Source: Runella aurantiaca (GTDB lineage Bacteria > Bacteroidota > Bacteroidia > Cytophagales > Spirosomataceae). From it: a stretch of 64,000 bases of DNA. The notes beneath the pieces are model-generated. The model saw nothing but the letters and a program-made list of their open reading frames with translations. It made no database searches and had not been told where the DNA came from. The stretch spans positions 1 through 64,000 of the forward strand of contig NZ_QPIW01000033.1 of NCBI RefSeq assembly GCF_003339505.1, written 5' to 3'. Positions within the stretch are counted from its first letter, which is position 1, and every line of letters begins with the position of its first letter. Both the position numbers and the translations under genes were made by a program. Positions 54,101 through 62,970 of this stretch are shown here, in pieces.

Positions 54101-54518
54101 ATTTTATATTTCATCAAGTATCAAACAGGCCATTTTTGCAAGAGCGCAGGGTTATTGCGAGTATTGTAAAAGTTCTGCTGACTTTACCACAGAACCATTT
54201 TCCATTGAGCATATCCTGCCGCTTTCTAAAAATGGCTCAAATGATTTTCTTAATTTGGCATTGGCCTGCCTCGGATGCAATATTATCAAATCTGACAAAA
54301 CTGAATTTATTGACCCTGTTTCATTACAAGTTTCCTCCTTGTTCAATCCACGTACAATGTTGTGGGGTAATCATTTTATATGGGATGACACATTGACTTC
54401 AATTATTGGCAAAACAGCTATCGGGCGAGCAACTATCGAAGCTTTAAAACTGAATCGCCGGCCATTAATAAACCTTAGACGCGCCCTAATCGCCATCGGC
54501 GAACATCCTCCTAAATAA
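54093..54518 (+). CDS. HNH endonuclease
   Basis: The 141-residue protein has an HNH fold with zinc cysteines C22/C25 (YCEYC) and C59/C62 (ACLGC) and the nuclease core IEHILPLSKNGSNDFLNLALAC (split at 38-59; H40, N54). Such proteins cut DNA and occur in restriction, mobile or stress systems. The coupled upstream gene may form a small two-gene unit with it. Converges with the phosphoesterase gene. Confidence 0.88.
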   Translation: MAKFYISSSIKQAIFARAQGYCEYCKSSADFTTEPFSIEHILPLSKNGSNDFLNLALACLGCNIIKSDKTEFIDPVSLQVSSLFNPRTMLWGNHFIWDDTLTSIIGKTAIGRATIEALKLNRRPLINLRRALIAIGEHPPK

Positions 54519-54577
54519 CGCTACAAATAGTACGCCGCGCTGCGACTTATGTTTATCCTCCTTCTATTTCACATAGG

Positions 54578-55447
54578 TTAGTCTTTATCCTCATATGACA
54601 CAAACTCATAGGTAGCGTCGCCACCGGATACATTAAATTTCAAAAAACCCCTTGAACCATGTGTATTACCGCGCCAAGATGGTCGTCCAGCGATGGATCC
54701 ACCAGTTATGTAGTGGGTTTTTCCCGCTATATTTAAGTCCTCAAACCAGTGAATGTGTCCTTGAAGAACAAACTTGAGGTTATGGTCTTTAAAAAGGGTT
54801 AAGACTTCGTTACGGTTAGAAACTGGGGGCTGAGAGAGATAGCCGTTTTGAGGAGGATGCAGGTCATGATAAGTTGTAACCAAAGGAATATGGGCCACCA
54901 CCACCACGGGTGTTTCGGGTTTTACGGAACTGAGATCGTTTTTTATCCACTTTAACTGACCTTCATCCACTCTCCCAATATACTTATAGTTATCTACATC
55001 CAGAACGTTTAAGACAATGAAATGCCATCCTTTGTGGTCAAATGAATAGTAGGGGTCACCAAAATATCGCTTGAACATGCCCAGTTTATAGTCGGGATGT
55101 GAGGAATCCTCTGGGCTTTCCTCATATATGCCAAAGAGGTCGTGGTTTCCTACGCAATTGTAAACCGGAACTTTAAATCTACGGGTCTGACTGAGGTAAT
55201 AGGTAAAAAGAGAATCTCCTTTTGCTCGATTCCCCCGCATAATATCAAAAATCTGGTCTCCTCCTGAAAGTACAAAGTCAGGTTTTATTTGCTCTATTCG
55301 TTGTACTACTTTATTGAATGCTTTTTCTACAACGGGGTCGGGGCGCAAATGCATATCAGTCATAAAAACGAAGGAAAAGTTTCCGTTTTGAGCCAAAACT
55401 GTTTCTACACTGAGACAGTAAAACAAAACAAGTAGAAGGTGCTTCAT
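54578..55447 (-). CDS. Secreted metallophosphoesterase
   Basis: The 289-residue protein has a signal peptide (to about residue 19) and the calcineurin-type metal motifs TDMH (D31, H33), GGDQ (D64), GNHD (101-103), VAHIP and GHIHW. Members hydrolyse phosphomonoesters or diesters with a two-metal centre. Substrate not deducible. Downstream of the molybdenum oxidoreductase genes on the same strand. Confidence 0.9.
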   Translation of the reverse strand: MKHLLLVLFYCLSVETVLAQNGNFSFVFMTDMHLRPDPVVEKAFNKVVQRIEQIKPDFVLSGGDQIFDIMRGNRAKGDSLFTYYLSQTRRFKVPVYNCVGNHDLFGIYEESPEDSSHPDYKLGMFKRYFGDPYYSFDHKGWHFIVLNVLDVDNYKYIGRVDEGQLKWIKNDLSSVKPETPVVVVAHIPLVTTYHDLHPPQNGYLSQPPVSNRNEVLTLFKDHNLKFVLQGHIHWFEDLNIAGKTHYITGGSIAGRPSWRGNTHGSRGFLKFNVSGGDATYEFVSYEDKD

Positions 55448-55535
55448 TATGAAAATACGATTTTTAAAGGTATAACTTAAAAAAGCACTGTTCAGGCTAT
55501 GGCGTTAGATAAATAAAAGAGATACAATCAAACCC

Positions 55536-55571
55536 CTCTGAAGTTGGTGAAAAACACCAACTTCGGCAGAG
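55536..55571. terminator. Hairpin downstream of the molybdenum oxidoreductase gene
   Basis: GAAGTTGGTG (55540-55549) and CACCAACTTC (55555-55564) form a perfect 10-bp stem with loop AAAAA. CTCTG/CAGAG can extend it. On the minus strand it follows the oxidoreductase stop but has only a weak T-run, so termination is probable, not certain. Confidence 0.55.
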
Positions 55572-55583
55572 ACTCTAACTGCT

Positions 55584-57713
55584 TTACCCAAGCTTCACTC
55601 CTTTCATCACCTCTTCCTTCATAAAGGGCTGATTGTAAAGCCGTTTTCCCGTGGCTTTAAAGAAGGCATTGGCCAAAGCCGCCGCTGCTGGCGGCAGGGC
55701 GGGCTCTCCGAGTCCCGTCGGATTGATGGCGCTGTCTACAAAATATACCTCTATGTCGGGGATTTCTTTCATGCGTATCAGGCGGTAGGTGTCGAAGTTT
55801 TTTTGGTCGGGTACGCCGTCTTTGAGGGTTACTTCACCGTACAAGGCGTGTCCCAAACCGTCAATGATACCTCCTTTTACCTGTTGGTACGCACCGCTTA
55901 GGTTCACAACTACCCCACAATCTACCGCTGCGTACATTTTAAGCAATACGGGATTCCCATTCTGCATTTCAATCTCAGCCACCTGCGCGATGTACGAGCC
56001 GTGCGAAAAATAAGCACTGAACCCTTGGAATACCTTTTTGTTTTTGCCCCAACCTGATTTTTCCTCTACCAATTCGATTACGCCTTTCATGCGGTCAATA
56101 TCATATTTTACCGCTCCAGTGGGCGATTTTTTGGCTTTATCAAGGTACGCCAGTCGGTATTCGATAGGGTCGCGGTTGGCGGCCGTGGCGATTTCATCAA
56201 AAAAAGATTGCTCAGCAAATCCCAGAAAATTCTCAGAAGGTGCCCGCCACGGACTCGTCGTTACGGGGGATTTATGGTCGATGGAATCCACCAAAAAATT
56301 AGGCACGGCTCCAGCGGGAAAATGATCAGGACGGGTGCTATTGCCAGAGTTGACGCCCACCCCGCGCATTCTATACCCAATCCAATTGCCCTCAGCATCC
56401 AGTGCCGCCTGAAAACGATAGCGCATCGCGGGTCGGTATTGGCCGCCTCGCATGTCGTCTTCCCGCGTCCACATTACTTTGACGGGCGCTTTCAAGAGGC
56501 TTGACAACTCGGCCGCTTCCATCGAATAGTCGGAGCGCTGCCTACGTCCGAAGCCGCCTCCCATGCGCGTCATTTCCAGCGTAATCTTCTCAAGTTCAAC
56601 GCCTAACAATTTAGCAACATTCTTTCGGGTGTCTTCGGGCAATTGGGCAGGGCCAATCAATTCCACGCCATCCGAACGCACATGGGCAAAGAAATTCATC
56701 GGCTCCATGCAGGCATGGGATAAAAAAGGCGCTTGGTACTCCCGCGTAATTACCTTGGCGGCGGTTTTAAAGACGGCCTCCACATCGCCGTCTTTACGCG
56801 AGGGTTTTACTTCTGCTTTATCCAACAGTTGTTTCATCAAACGGTCATGGTCGGCCGTACTTTCGACCGCACCGTCTGGCTCGTATTCAACTTTCAGTAA
56901 TTTCCGGGCTTTGGTTACCTGCCACGTAGATTTGCCCAAAACCGCCACTTTGTCTTTAAAAATAACCACATCGACAATGCCTGGCATGGCCTTGGCCGCA
57001 GTCACATCTGCTGATTTTATTTTTGTCCCAAACGGAGGACGTTCAATCATGGCCAGCAACATTCCTTCACGGTAGACGTCCAAACCATACAACGGCTTGC
57101 CCGTAATCATCTCCGCATTGTCGACGTTGTGAATGGGCTTACCAATCAATTTATAGTCTTTTTTCGCTTTGAATTTCACTTCTGTCGGAACCGCCATCGT
57201 AGCCGCTTCCGTGGCCAATGCCCCGTAGTTGAGCTTACGACCAGTTTCTTTATGCAACACAAACCCGTTTTCGGTGGTCAACGTTGCCGAAGAAACATTC
57301 CAGCGTTTGGCGGCCGCTTCCATCAACATCAGTCGGGCGGTAGCTCCAGCTTTGCGCAGTCGGTCCCATGAATGCTGCATGGCACCGCTTCCTGCGGTGG
57401 CCTGACGGTTGAATTTTTGCGTATCCAAATTGGCCTGTACCACTTTCACATTTTTCCAATCGGCATCCAGTTCTTCGGCCACAATCATCGGAAAAGACGT
57501 TTTGATGTTTTGTCCCACCTCGGGATTGGGTGACAAAATGGTAATTACATTATCGGGAGAAATGGAAAGGTAACTGTTAAACGACACCTCCCCTGCGGCA
57601 CTTTCTGTGAGTGGAGCCGTCAGCGCGTCGGTCCAGCGAAAACTCAGCAAAAACCCGCCTCCCGCCATGACGGAGGCTTTTATAAAATCTCTTCTGGTTG
57701 ATTTCATTGACAT
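55584..57713 (-). CDS. Xanthine dehydrogenase-family molybdopterin-binding subunit (IorB-like)
   Basis: The 709-residue protein has a twin-arginine signal (STRRDFIKASVMAGGG at 5-20) and the aldehyde oxidase/xanthine dehydrogenase fold of the isoquinoline 1-oxidoreductase beta type. Visible are a GSGAMQHSWD loop, GRRQRSDYSMEA and the conserved glutamate in GLGEPALPPAA near the C-terminus. It should hydroxylate an aromatic or aldehyde substrate in the periplasm with its 2Fe-2S partner, 9 bases upstream. No cytochrome or FAD subunit follows. Could act on aglycones, an inference from context only. Confidence 0.88.
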   Translation of the reverse strand: MSMKSTRRDFIKASVMAGGGFLLSFRWTDALTAPLTESAAGEVSFNSYLSISPDNVITILSPNPEVGQNIKTSFPMIVAEELDADWKNVKVVQANLDTQKFNRQATAGSGAMQHSWDRLRKAGATARLMLMEAAAKRWNVSSATLTTENGFVLHKETGRKLNYGALATEAATMAVPTEVKFKAKKDYKLIGKPIHNVDNAEMITGKPLYGLDVYREGMLLAMIERPPFGTKIKSADVTAAKAMPGIVDVVIFKDKVAVLGKSTWQVTKARKLLKVEYEPDGAVESTADHDRLMKQLLDKAEVKPSRKDGDVEAVFKTAAKVITREYQAPFLSHACMEPMNFFAHVRSDGVELIGPAQLPEDTRKNVAKLLGVELEKITLEMTRMGGGFGRRQRSDYSMEAAELSSLLKAPVKVMWTREDDMRGGQYRPAMRYRFQAALDAEGNWIGYRMRGVGVNSGNSTRPDHFPAGAVPNFLVDSIDHKSPVTTSPWRAPSENFLGFAEQSFFDEIATAANRDPIEYRLAYLDKAKKSPTGAVKYDIDRMKGVIELVEEKSGWGKNKKVFQGFSAYFSHGSYIAQVAEIEMQNGNPVLLKMYAAVDCGVVVNLSGAYQQVKGGIIDGLGHALYGEVTLKDGVPDQKNFDTYRLIRMKEIPDIEVYFVDSAINPTGLGEPALPPAAAALANAFFKATGKRLYNQPFMKEEVMKGVKLG

Positions 57714-57722
57714 GATGTGTGG

Positions 57723-58184
57723 TTATTTGCGTTTGGTGGCGGCAAGGGCAACGGCTTCACGGATACGGTGATAGGTTCCACAACGGCAGATGTTGCCGTT
57801 CATGGCTTCTTCAATTTGTTCGGAAGATGGTTTGGAATTTTTGCTGAGAAATGCCGCCGCAGTCATCATCTGACCCGCTTGGCAATACCCGCACTGAGGA
57901 ACGTCCAGCTCAGACCAAGCTTTTTGGACGGGGTGCTCGCCGTGGGCCGACAGCCCTTCGATAGTAGTAATTTTTTTGGTTCCAATCGCCGAAACCGGCA
58001 ACACGCAGGAACGCACGGCTGTGCCATTCAAATGCACGGTACAGGCTCCGCACTGCGCTATGCCGCAACCATACTTGGTGCCTACCAAACCAAGATTATC
58101 GCGGAGTACCCACAACAACGGAGTGTCTTCTTCGACATCCACTCGGTAGTTTTTGTTATTGATTTGTAAGGTGTAGTTAGCCAT
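57723..58184 (-). CDS. 2Fe-2S subunit of the molybdenum oxidoreductase (IorA-like)
   Basis: The 153-residue protein carries two 2Fe-2S centres: plant-ferredoxin type C40, C45, C48, C60 ([14 protein letters not shown]) and the second C98, C101, C133, C135 (CGYC, CRC). It lacks its own export signal, as usual when it travels folded with its Tat-signal partner. It is the first gene of the pair. Confidence 0.92.
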   Translation of the reverse strand: MANYTLQINNKNYRVDVEEDTPLLWVLRDNLGLVGTKYGCGIAQCGACTVHLNGTAVRSCVLPVSAIGTKKITTIEGLSAHGEHPVQKAWSELDVPQCGYCQAGQMMTAAAFLSKNSKPSSEQIEEAMNGNICRCGTYHRIREAVALAATKRK

Positions 58185-58265
58185 TTTACGGTCACGTTCT
58201 CGGTTTGACTTTAATTTATAAAAAAGCCAGTAAACCGAGATATATACCGTAAAGGCTACCTATTC

Positions 58266-60719
58266 TTAACGGGTTTCAATCGTTAAAAACCCATCTTTTA
58301 CGCCATCTGCTTTGGCTTTTAGCGTAATTTTTCCCGCTTTTTCAGTCGGGCGAACAATAACCAAGCCTCTGCCTTGGAATACTGTTTTTTCGGGCTTTTG
58401 AAAACTGCTCATATCTCTTGGATTGCCATTGCCTACACCTACAATGCTACCATTACCAGATATTTGGTATTTGACCAAAACATCATCCATGTTTGGCACA
58501 ACATTTCCTACTTCATCCACGATTTCTACACTGATATAAGCCAAGTCATTTCTATTAGCTTTGATGGTCTTTCTATCTGCTTTTAAGCGAATTGCAACTG
58601 ATTTTCCAGCAGTTGTCAGGGTTTGTGAAGCGACTTCTTTATCGCCGTCATAACAACGCGCCACTAATTTTCCAGCGGTATATGGTACTTTAAAGACGGC
58701 AGTTATCGAGCCTTTTTCCAGATTTTGTTCGGCAATAATTTTACCGTTCAATTCCAATTTCACTTGGGCACTTCTCGTAAAAACCCTCACTTGTAAAGAG
58801 TCTTTTTCGTGCCCCGGCCAAGTCCAGCTTTTTAGTTCATCAGGAAAATCATAAAAACCAGTAATTTCCCTTTTTCCTGCTGGAATTGGACGATGAACAA
58901 GAACCTCCATCGGGCTTCTACGCCACACCACATCTAAATAATAAGAGGCCGATTTTTTATTCCCAATTAAATCTAACTCGCCCGTGTAAGCATTAAAAAT
59001 CGGCCATTCGGGAGCCATGAAAGTTTCTTGAAATCCGCCAACTTTATCACTTTTGTTCTTCAACCTTGACAAACCAAGTCCTGCTTCGCCCAAATAGTCA
59101 ATCGCCGACCAGCTAAACATCCCTATCACATACGAATTTTTCTCTACAGCATTCCAATTTTCGAGGGCTTTGGGTGGAAAATACTCCGTGGCCACCATGA
59201 GTCTATCGGGATATTTTTTGTGGTCGCTTTCGTAATATTGACTAGCGTAATTATACCCTCCCACATCTAAACTGGCAAATGCGGGGTCGGTAACGTCCCA
59301 TTTTTTTCTGGCAATTAAGGGAAGGTGAAACGGAATGGCATTGGAAACAGGACGGGTAGTATCTAAACTACGTACAAAATCAGCCAATTTTGCCGAAGTT
59401 TCATGACCTGTGCTATCAATGATTTCGGGGATTTCGTTACCAATACTCCATAGTATTACAGATGGATGATTAAAGTCTTTTTGAATGATAGAAGTTAAAT
59501 CTTTTTGCCACCAATCTTTGAAATAATCGGCGTAATCATCGGGGGTTTTGTTGCGCTCCCACATATCAAAAGCCTCATTCATCACCAGCATACCGAGGCG
59601 GTCGCAGGCATCTAAAAGCTCCGCAGAAAAAGGATTATGCGCAAATCGAACGGCATTGTAACCATTCTTTTTGAGCAATTCTATTTTTCTTTCTTCGGCT
59701 CTATCAATAGCGGCGGCTCCCAAAGGGCCATTGTCGTGGTGGATACAGCCACCTTTGAGTTTCACGTTTTTGCCGTTTAAAGTAAAACCCGTTTTTGCAT
59801 CGAAATGGATACTTCTTACCCCAAAATTTTGGGTGTATTCATCAATTACTTTCCCATTTTGTTTGAGAACGATTTTGGCTTTATACAAATGAGGGCTTTC
59901 AATATCCCATAGTTTCGGATTCTTCAAAACAATCATTTGCTCGGCCTTATTTTTGCCAGAAACATCCGTTGTTTTTGAGATAACCAATTTATTATCAAAC
60001 GAATACAAATTCGTTGTGAGCAAAATATTTTGAGCAGAATTTTCGATTTTTGTCGTTATATGAACGTCAGCCGATTGCTCCGAAACCTTGCTTGAAACTA
60101 TCTGTACGCCCCAATTTTCGATATGCACCGCATTAACCACACTCAACCATACATGGCGATAAATGCCCGAGCCTGCGTACCAACGTGAATTGTCACCTTC
60201 GTTTTTTACTTGAACAGCTATTACATTTTCTTTACCAATAGGATTCAAATGAGTGGTCAAATCATAAATGAATGACGTATAACCATTAGGGTGATTGCCT
60301 AAATGATGACCGTTGAGCCAAAAATCAGCATTCATGTACACGCCATCAAATTGGATAAAAACCTTTTTGCCTGCGGTAGTTTTGTCCATCACAAAAGTCT
60401 TACGATACCAAGCCGTTCCGCCCACCGTAAAGGCAGTGGCATTTTTACCAACGGCTTTTTTGTAGAAGGGGCCCAAACTAGACGGTCCGATGATGCTATC
60501 AGATGGATTTTCGGCTAAATCTTCGATACTCCAATCGTGCGGAATGTCTAATTTACGCCAATCGGCATCATTGAAATTAGCGGCTTTTGCGTCAATTTCT
60601 TTGCCTTTTTTAAATTTCCAATTGGCATCAAAAGATTGATTTCGACTTACTTTTATTTGGGAAAAAGAAGTCTGAAAAAAGAACAAATAGCTGATTATGA
60701 ACAAAATACAATTTCTCAT
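58266..60719 (-). CDS. GH2 beta-glycosidase
   Basis: The 817-residue secreted protein has a signal peptide (to about residue 20), a sugar-binding domain (SFDANWKFKKG..DWRKLDIPHDWSIEDLA), an Ig-like domain and the GH2 TIM barrel with CIHHDNGPLGAA, NAVRFAHNP and ILWSIGNEIPE (acid/base). MVATEYFPPKALENW (probable nucleophile region) and C-terminal beta domains follow. GH2 covers beta-galactosidases, glucuronidases and mannosidases, and the specificity is not clear. A short palindrome precedes it. Confidence 0.9.
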   Translation of the reverse strand: MRNCILFIISYLFFFQTSFSQIKVSRNQSFDANWKFKKGKEIDAKAANFNDADWRKLDIPHDWSIEDLAENPSDSIIGPSSLGPFYKKAVGKNATAFTVGGTAWYRKTFVMDKTTAGKKVFIQFDGVYMNADFWLNGHHLGNHPNGYTSFIYDLTTHLNPIGKENVIAVQVKNEGDNSRWYAGSGIYRHVWLSVVNAVHIENWGVQIVSSKVSEQSADVHITTKIENSAQNILLTTNLYSFDNKLVISKTTDVSGKNKAEQMIVLKNPKLWDIESPHLYKAKIVLKQNGKVIDEYTQNFGVRSIHFDAKTGFTLNGKNVKLKGGCIHHDNGPLGAAAIDRAEERKIELLKKNGYNAVRFAHNPFSAELLDACDRLGMLVMNEAFDMWERNKTPDDYADYFKDWWQKDLTSIIQKDFNHPSVILWSIGNEIPEIIDSTGHETSAKLADFVRSLDTTRPVSNAIPFHLPLIARKKWDVTDPAFASLDVGGYNYASQYYESDHKKYPDRLMVATEYFPPKALENWNAVEKNSYVIGMFSWSAIDYLGEAGLGLSRLKNKSDKVGGFQETFMAPEWPIFNAYTGELDLIGNKKSASYYLDVVWRRSPMEVLVHRPIPAGKREITGFYDFPDELKSWTWPGHEKDSLQVRVFTRSAQVKLELNGKIIAEQNLEKGSITAVFKVPYTAGKLVARCYDGDKEVASQTLTTAGKSVAIRLKADRKTIKANRNDLAYISVEIVDEVGNVVPNMDDVLVKYQISGNGSIVGVGNGNPRDMSSFQKPEKTVFQGRGLVIVRPTEKAGKITLKAKADGVKDGFLTIETR

Positions 60720-60731
60720 TTTGTTTTATTT

Positions 60732-60766
60732 TTTTGCCACGAACGCACGAATGATTCGTGGCAAAA
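60732..60766. repeat. Palindromic repeat between GH2 and small secreted gene
   Basis: TTTTGCCACGAA (60732-60743) and TTCGTGGCAAAA (60755-60766) make a 12-bp stem with an 11-base loop. There is no good T-run on either strand, so it looks like a repetitive palindrome more than a terminator. Confidence 0.6.
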
Positions 60767-60772
60767 TTTCAA

Positions 60773-61162
60773 TTATTTCATTCTTTTTGCCTTGACATCA
60801 AACATATTCATCATTGAGCCTTTCAGATTTTCATCATCTACTTTTTCTAACAAAACATTGACATCATAATCTTGAATAGTAAAGTAAAGGGTAATTTTCC
60901 CTTCGGCTTCTTCAATGTTTGAAATCTTAATTTCTTCTTTTTGATCGCTCGTTTTGGGGATAATTGTACCCGTCAACTTTCCCTCTTTACGAACCAAAAC
61001 TGTAGTAAGCGCAGCATCACCATTGGGTGTGCCAATGATTAACATTTCCCATTTGCCAGTATAAACGTCACTGGTTGGGGCAGCGGGGGTAGCGGCTTGT
61101 GAAAAACCTTGGAGTGCGATTCCGAAGAATGCTAGGATAAGTAAGAGACTTGCTTTTTTCAT
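60773..61162 (-). CDS. Small secreted protein of unknown function
   Basis: The 129-residue protein has a signal peptide (MKKASLLLILAFFGIALQGFSQ, split about 1-22) and one beta-rich domain (GKWEMLIIGTPNGDAALTTV, LVRKEGKLTGTII, ITLYFTIQDYDVNVLLEK). The layout resembles lipocalin-like or glycoside-associated small domains seen next to hydrolases in Bacteroidota. No family is assigned. The ATG at 61162 is preferred over GTG at 61189. It diverges from the NUDIX regulator. Confidence 0.75.
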   Translation of the reverse strand: MKKASLLLILAFFGIALQGFSQAATPAAPTSDVYTGKWEMLIIGTPNGDAALTTVLVRKEGKLTGTIIPKTSDQKEEIKISNIEEAEGKITLYFTIQDYDVNVLLEKVDDENLKGSMMNMFDVKAKRMK

Positions 61163-61227
61163 TTGTTTTTGCGTTTGGTGCGTCGCCACGGTTGTTTTAA
61201 AATTTCTCTACAAATGTAGGCAAATTT

Positions 61228-61278
61228 TTTTATTGTCTAAATAAATAGACAATAAAAGATTTAACTATTATATCTTTG
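61228..61278 (+). promoter_or_regulatory. Inverted-repeat operator and promoter of the NUDIX regulator
   Basis: TTTTATTGTCTA (61228-61239) and TAGACAATAAAA (61246-61257) form a perfect 12-bp inverted repeat with a 6-base spacer. TATCTTTG (61271-61278) fits the -7 consensus, so the repeat covers the -33 region of the plus-strand promoter. It lies between two divergent genes. Confidence 0.65.
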
Positions 61279-61353
61279 AATAATTATAGCTGACGAATGG
61301 TGTTTTTTAAGGATGAGAAGTACCTTTGCTAAAACCATTACTTAGATTTTCAG

Positions 61354-62091
61354 ATGAATTTATTCGCTAACCAAGACTATATATCCCAGCTTGCGATTGA
61401 CTGTGTGATATTTGGCTACCAAGAAAGAGAGCTTAAAGTATTAATTACGAAGTTGAATTTTAAAGGCGACTTTTATTCGCTACCAAGCGGCTTTATTCTC
61501 CAAAAAGAAGGGATTGATGAGGCTGCGCATCGAATTTTGGAAGAGCGAACGGGCATTTCAAACATATTTCTAACGCATTTCAAGAACTTTGGTCAGACAG
61601 ATAGAACTAACAAAAAATTCTTGGAGCACATGATTGAACTGAACCAAGAGCATTTTATGGGCGATATTGCTTTATCAAAGGCAGATTTTGAATGGCTCAC
61701 CAGCCGATTTATTTCATTAGGCTACTACGCGTTGGTGGATATTAACAAAGTCACGCCCATCAAAACCGCCTTAGACGAGTCTATGGAGTGGTACAACATC
61801 CATGCACTACCCAACATGATGATGGACCATAAAGAAATGGTGGAAAAGGCGCTGGAATCCTTACGGCTTAATCTCGACAACAATATCATTGTGCTGAATC
61901 TGCTTCCCGAAACCTTTACCATGAAAGAAGTTCAAGATTTGTACGAAACCATTTTTGAAAAAGAATACGCCCGTAATAATTTCCAGAAGAAAATTTTGGA
62001 TTTGAATGTACTCGAACGTTTGGAAAAAAAATACACGGGAGCCTCAAACAAAGCGCCGTATTTGTATCGGTTTAGGAAAGAGAATGAATAA
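61354..62091 (+). CDS. NUDIX-fold sugar-responsive transcriptional regulator (NrtR/AraR type)
   Basis: The 245-residue protein has a NUDIX domain (about 10-150) whose box reads GFILQKEGIDEAAHRILEER with R-I-L-E-E-R in place of REUXEE. The catalytic glutamates are thus partly lost, as in NUDIX-type regulators. The C-terminal part (about 160-240, LLPETFTMKEVQDLYETIFE) is a winged helix. Related proteins in Bacteroides control arabinose or xylose genes. The operator at 61228-61257 suggests it controls its own gene and perhaps the divergent one. Confidence 0.82.
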   Translation: MNLFANQDYISQLAIDCVIFGYQERELKVLITKLNFKGDFYSLPSGFILQKEGIDEAAHRILEERTGISNIFLTHFKNFGQTDRTNKKFLEHMIELNQEHFMGDIALSKADFEWLTSRFISLGYYALVDINKVTPIKTALDESMEWYNIHALPNMMMDHKEMVEKALESLRLNLDNNIIVLNLLPETFTMKEVQDLYETIFEKEYARNNFQKKILDLNVLERLEKKYTGASNKAPYLYRFRKENE

Positions 62092-62224
62092 AACCTTCAA
62101 AAAATATAACTTCAAATCGGGGCTGCCACAAGAGTTTGAAATTGTGCGTACTGGTACATTGTATCGGCTTTGTTGGCTATTTGCCTTCCAGAATCAATTT
62201 GAAATCACTATGGTACTCCGATAA
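62084..62224 (+). pseudogene. Possible N-terminal remnant of an AraC-family gene
   Basis: This 46-codon frame overlaps the NUDIX stop (ATGAATAA). Its first 20 residues (NKTFKKYNFKSGLPQEFEIV) resemble the start of many Bacteroidota AraC proteins. The rest (RTGTLYRLCWLFAFQNQF) does not continue the family. It is followed by an SDR remnant on the other strand, so both may be deletion scars. The identity is uncertain. Confidence 0.4.
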
Positions 62225-62227
62225 TTT

Positions 62228-62518
62228 TTATGGACACCTAACAGCATTAAAAGGAATCGTTAAGCCCTCATCTACCGTCAAAACAGAACCTGTCATATAA
62301 CCCGCATCTGGGCCCGCCAAAAACCACTCAACTCCTGCAACTTCCTCCGGCTTCCCTGCTCTTTTTAGCCGAAAATGGTCATTTTTAACGTAATTTTCAT
62401 AAAATCATTCCGACCGAATCCAGTTCATCTTTTCCATCGCCTTTTACCGACATGGGCGTAGCTATAAAACCCGGTGCAATGGTATTTGCTATATTATCTC
62501 TCATTGCCCAATGGCAAA
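62228..62518 (-). pseudogene. C-terminal remnant of a short-chain dehydrogenase gene
   Basis: The minus strand codes AMRDNIANTIAPGFIATPM, then after a stop and frame change [20 protein letters not shown] and [18 protein letters not shown] before a stop at 62228. These are the substrate-loop and C-terminal signatures of SDR enzymes. The Rossmann N-terminus and catalytic Tyr/Lys are missing, cut at the HxlR gene's 3' end. Confidence 0.8.
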
Positions 62519-62851
62519 TTAAGTAAGACTTTCTAAACCAAATGTTGCAAGAGTGTCTGCTATTGGCAAAGTCTTTAGTCCTAGTTTCGTCAAAGAATAT
62601 TCAACCCTTGGGGGAATTTCTGGATAGGCTTTTTTAGAAACGAATTTATGCTCTACCAAAAAATTGAGTTCTTGGATTAACATTTTTTCACTGATGCCAG
62701 GTATCGCTCTTTTCAATTCACCGTATCTTATAATTCTTTCATTGATTTGAAATAAAATTAAAAGTGTCCATTTGCCACCTAATAAATTTAATGAACGCCT
62801 TACAGGGCAATTTTCATCCGAAGCAAAAATAATCTTTTGACTTTTTTCCAT
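62519..62851 (-). CDS. HxlR-family transcriptional regulator
   Basis: The 110-residue winged-helix protein has NCPVRRSLNLLGGKWTLLIL, the conserved cysteine near residue 15, and ELKRAIPGISEKMLIQELNFL followed by a basic wing (PPRVEYSLTKLG). HxlR proteins sense reactive electrophiles or oxidants and usually repress an adjacent gene. It diverges from the SnoaL-like gene, and an inverted repeat lies between them. Confidence 0.92.
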   Translation of the reverse strand: MEKSQKIIFASDENCPVRRSLNLLGGKWTLLILFQINERIIRYGELKRAIPGISEKMLIQELNFLVEHKFVSKKAYPEIPPRVEYSLTKLGLKTLPIADTLATFGLESLT

Positions 62852-62889
62852 ATTATATACTGATTATTCTTATTTCTAACTTTTAGGTT

Positions 62890-62944
62890 AGTACCTTACT
62901 ATTTTGTAAGTACTTGTACAAAGGTAAGCAACGGTTTAGATTTG
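62890..62944 (+). promoter_or_regulatory. HxlR-type operator and promoter of the SnoaL-like gene
   Basis: AGTACCTTAC (62890-62899) and GTAAGTACT (62906-62914) form an inverted repeat with one extra base on the left. TAGATTTG (62937-62944) fits the -7 consensus, with TTG 20 bases upstream at 62914-62916. The operator therefore overlaps the -33 element, as expected for repression. Confidence 0.65.
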
Positions 62945-62970
62945 TACAATAATTAAATAATTAAAATAAA

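Noticed and set aside
53720-54518. Classical toxin-antitoxin operon
   Set aside because: No recognised antitoxin fold or known toxin family besides HNH; left as an unassigned pair.
60732-60766. Terminator for the small secreted gene
   Set aside because: The stem is good but neither strand has a T-run after it, so it is listed as a repeat.
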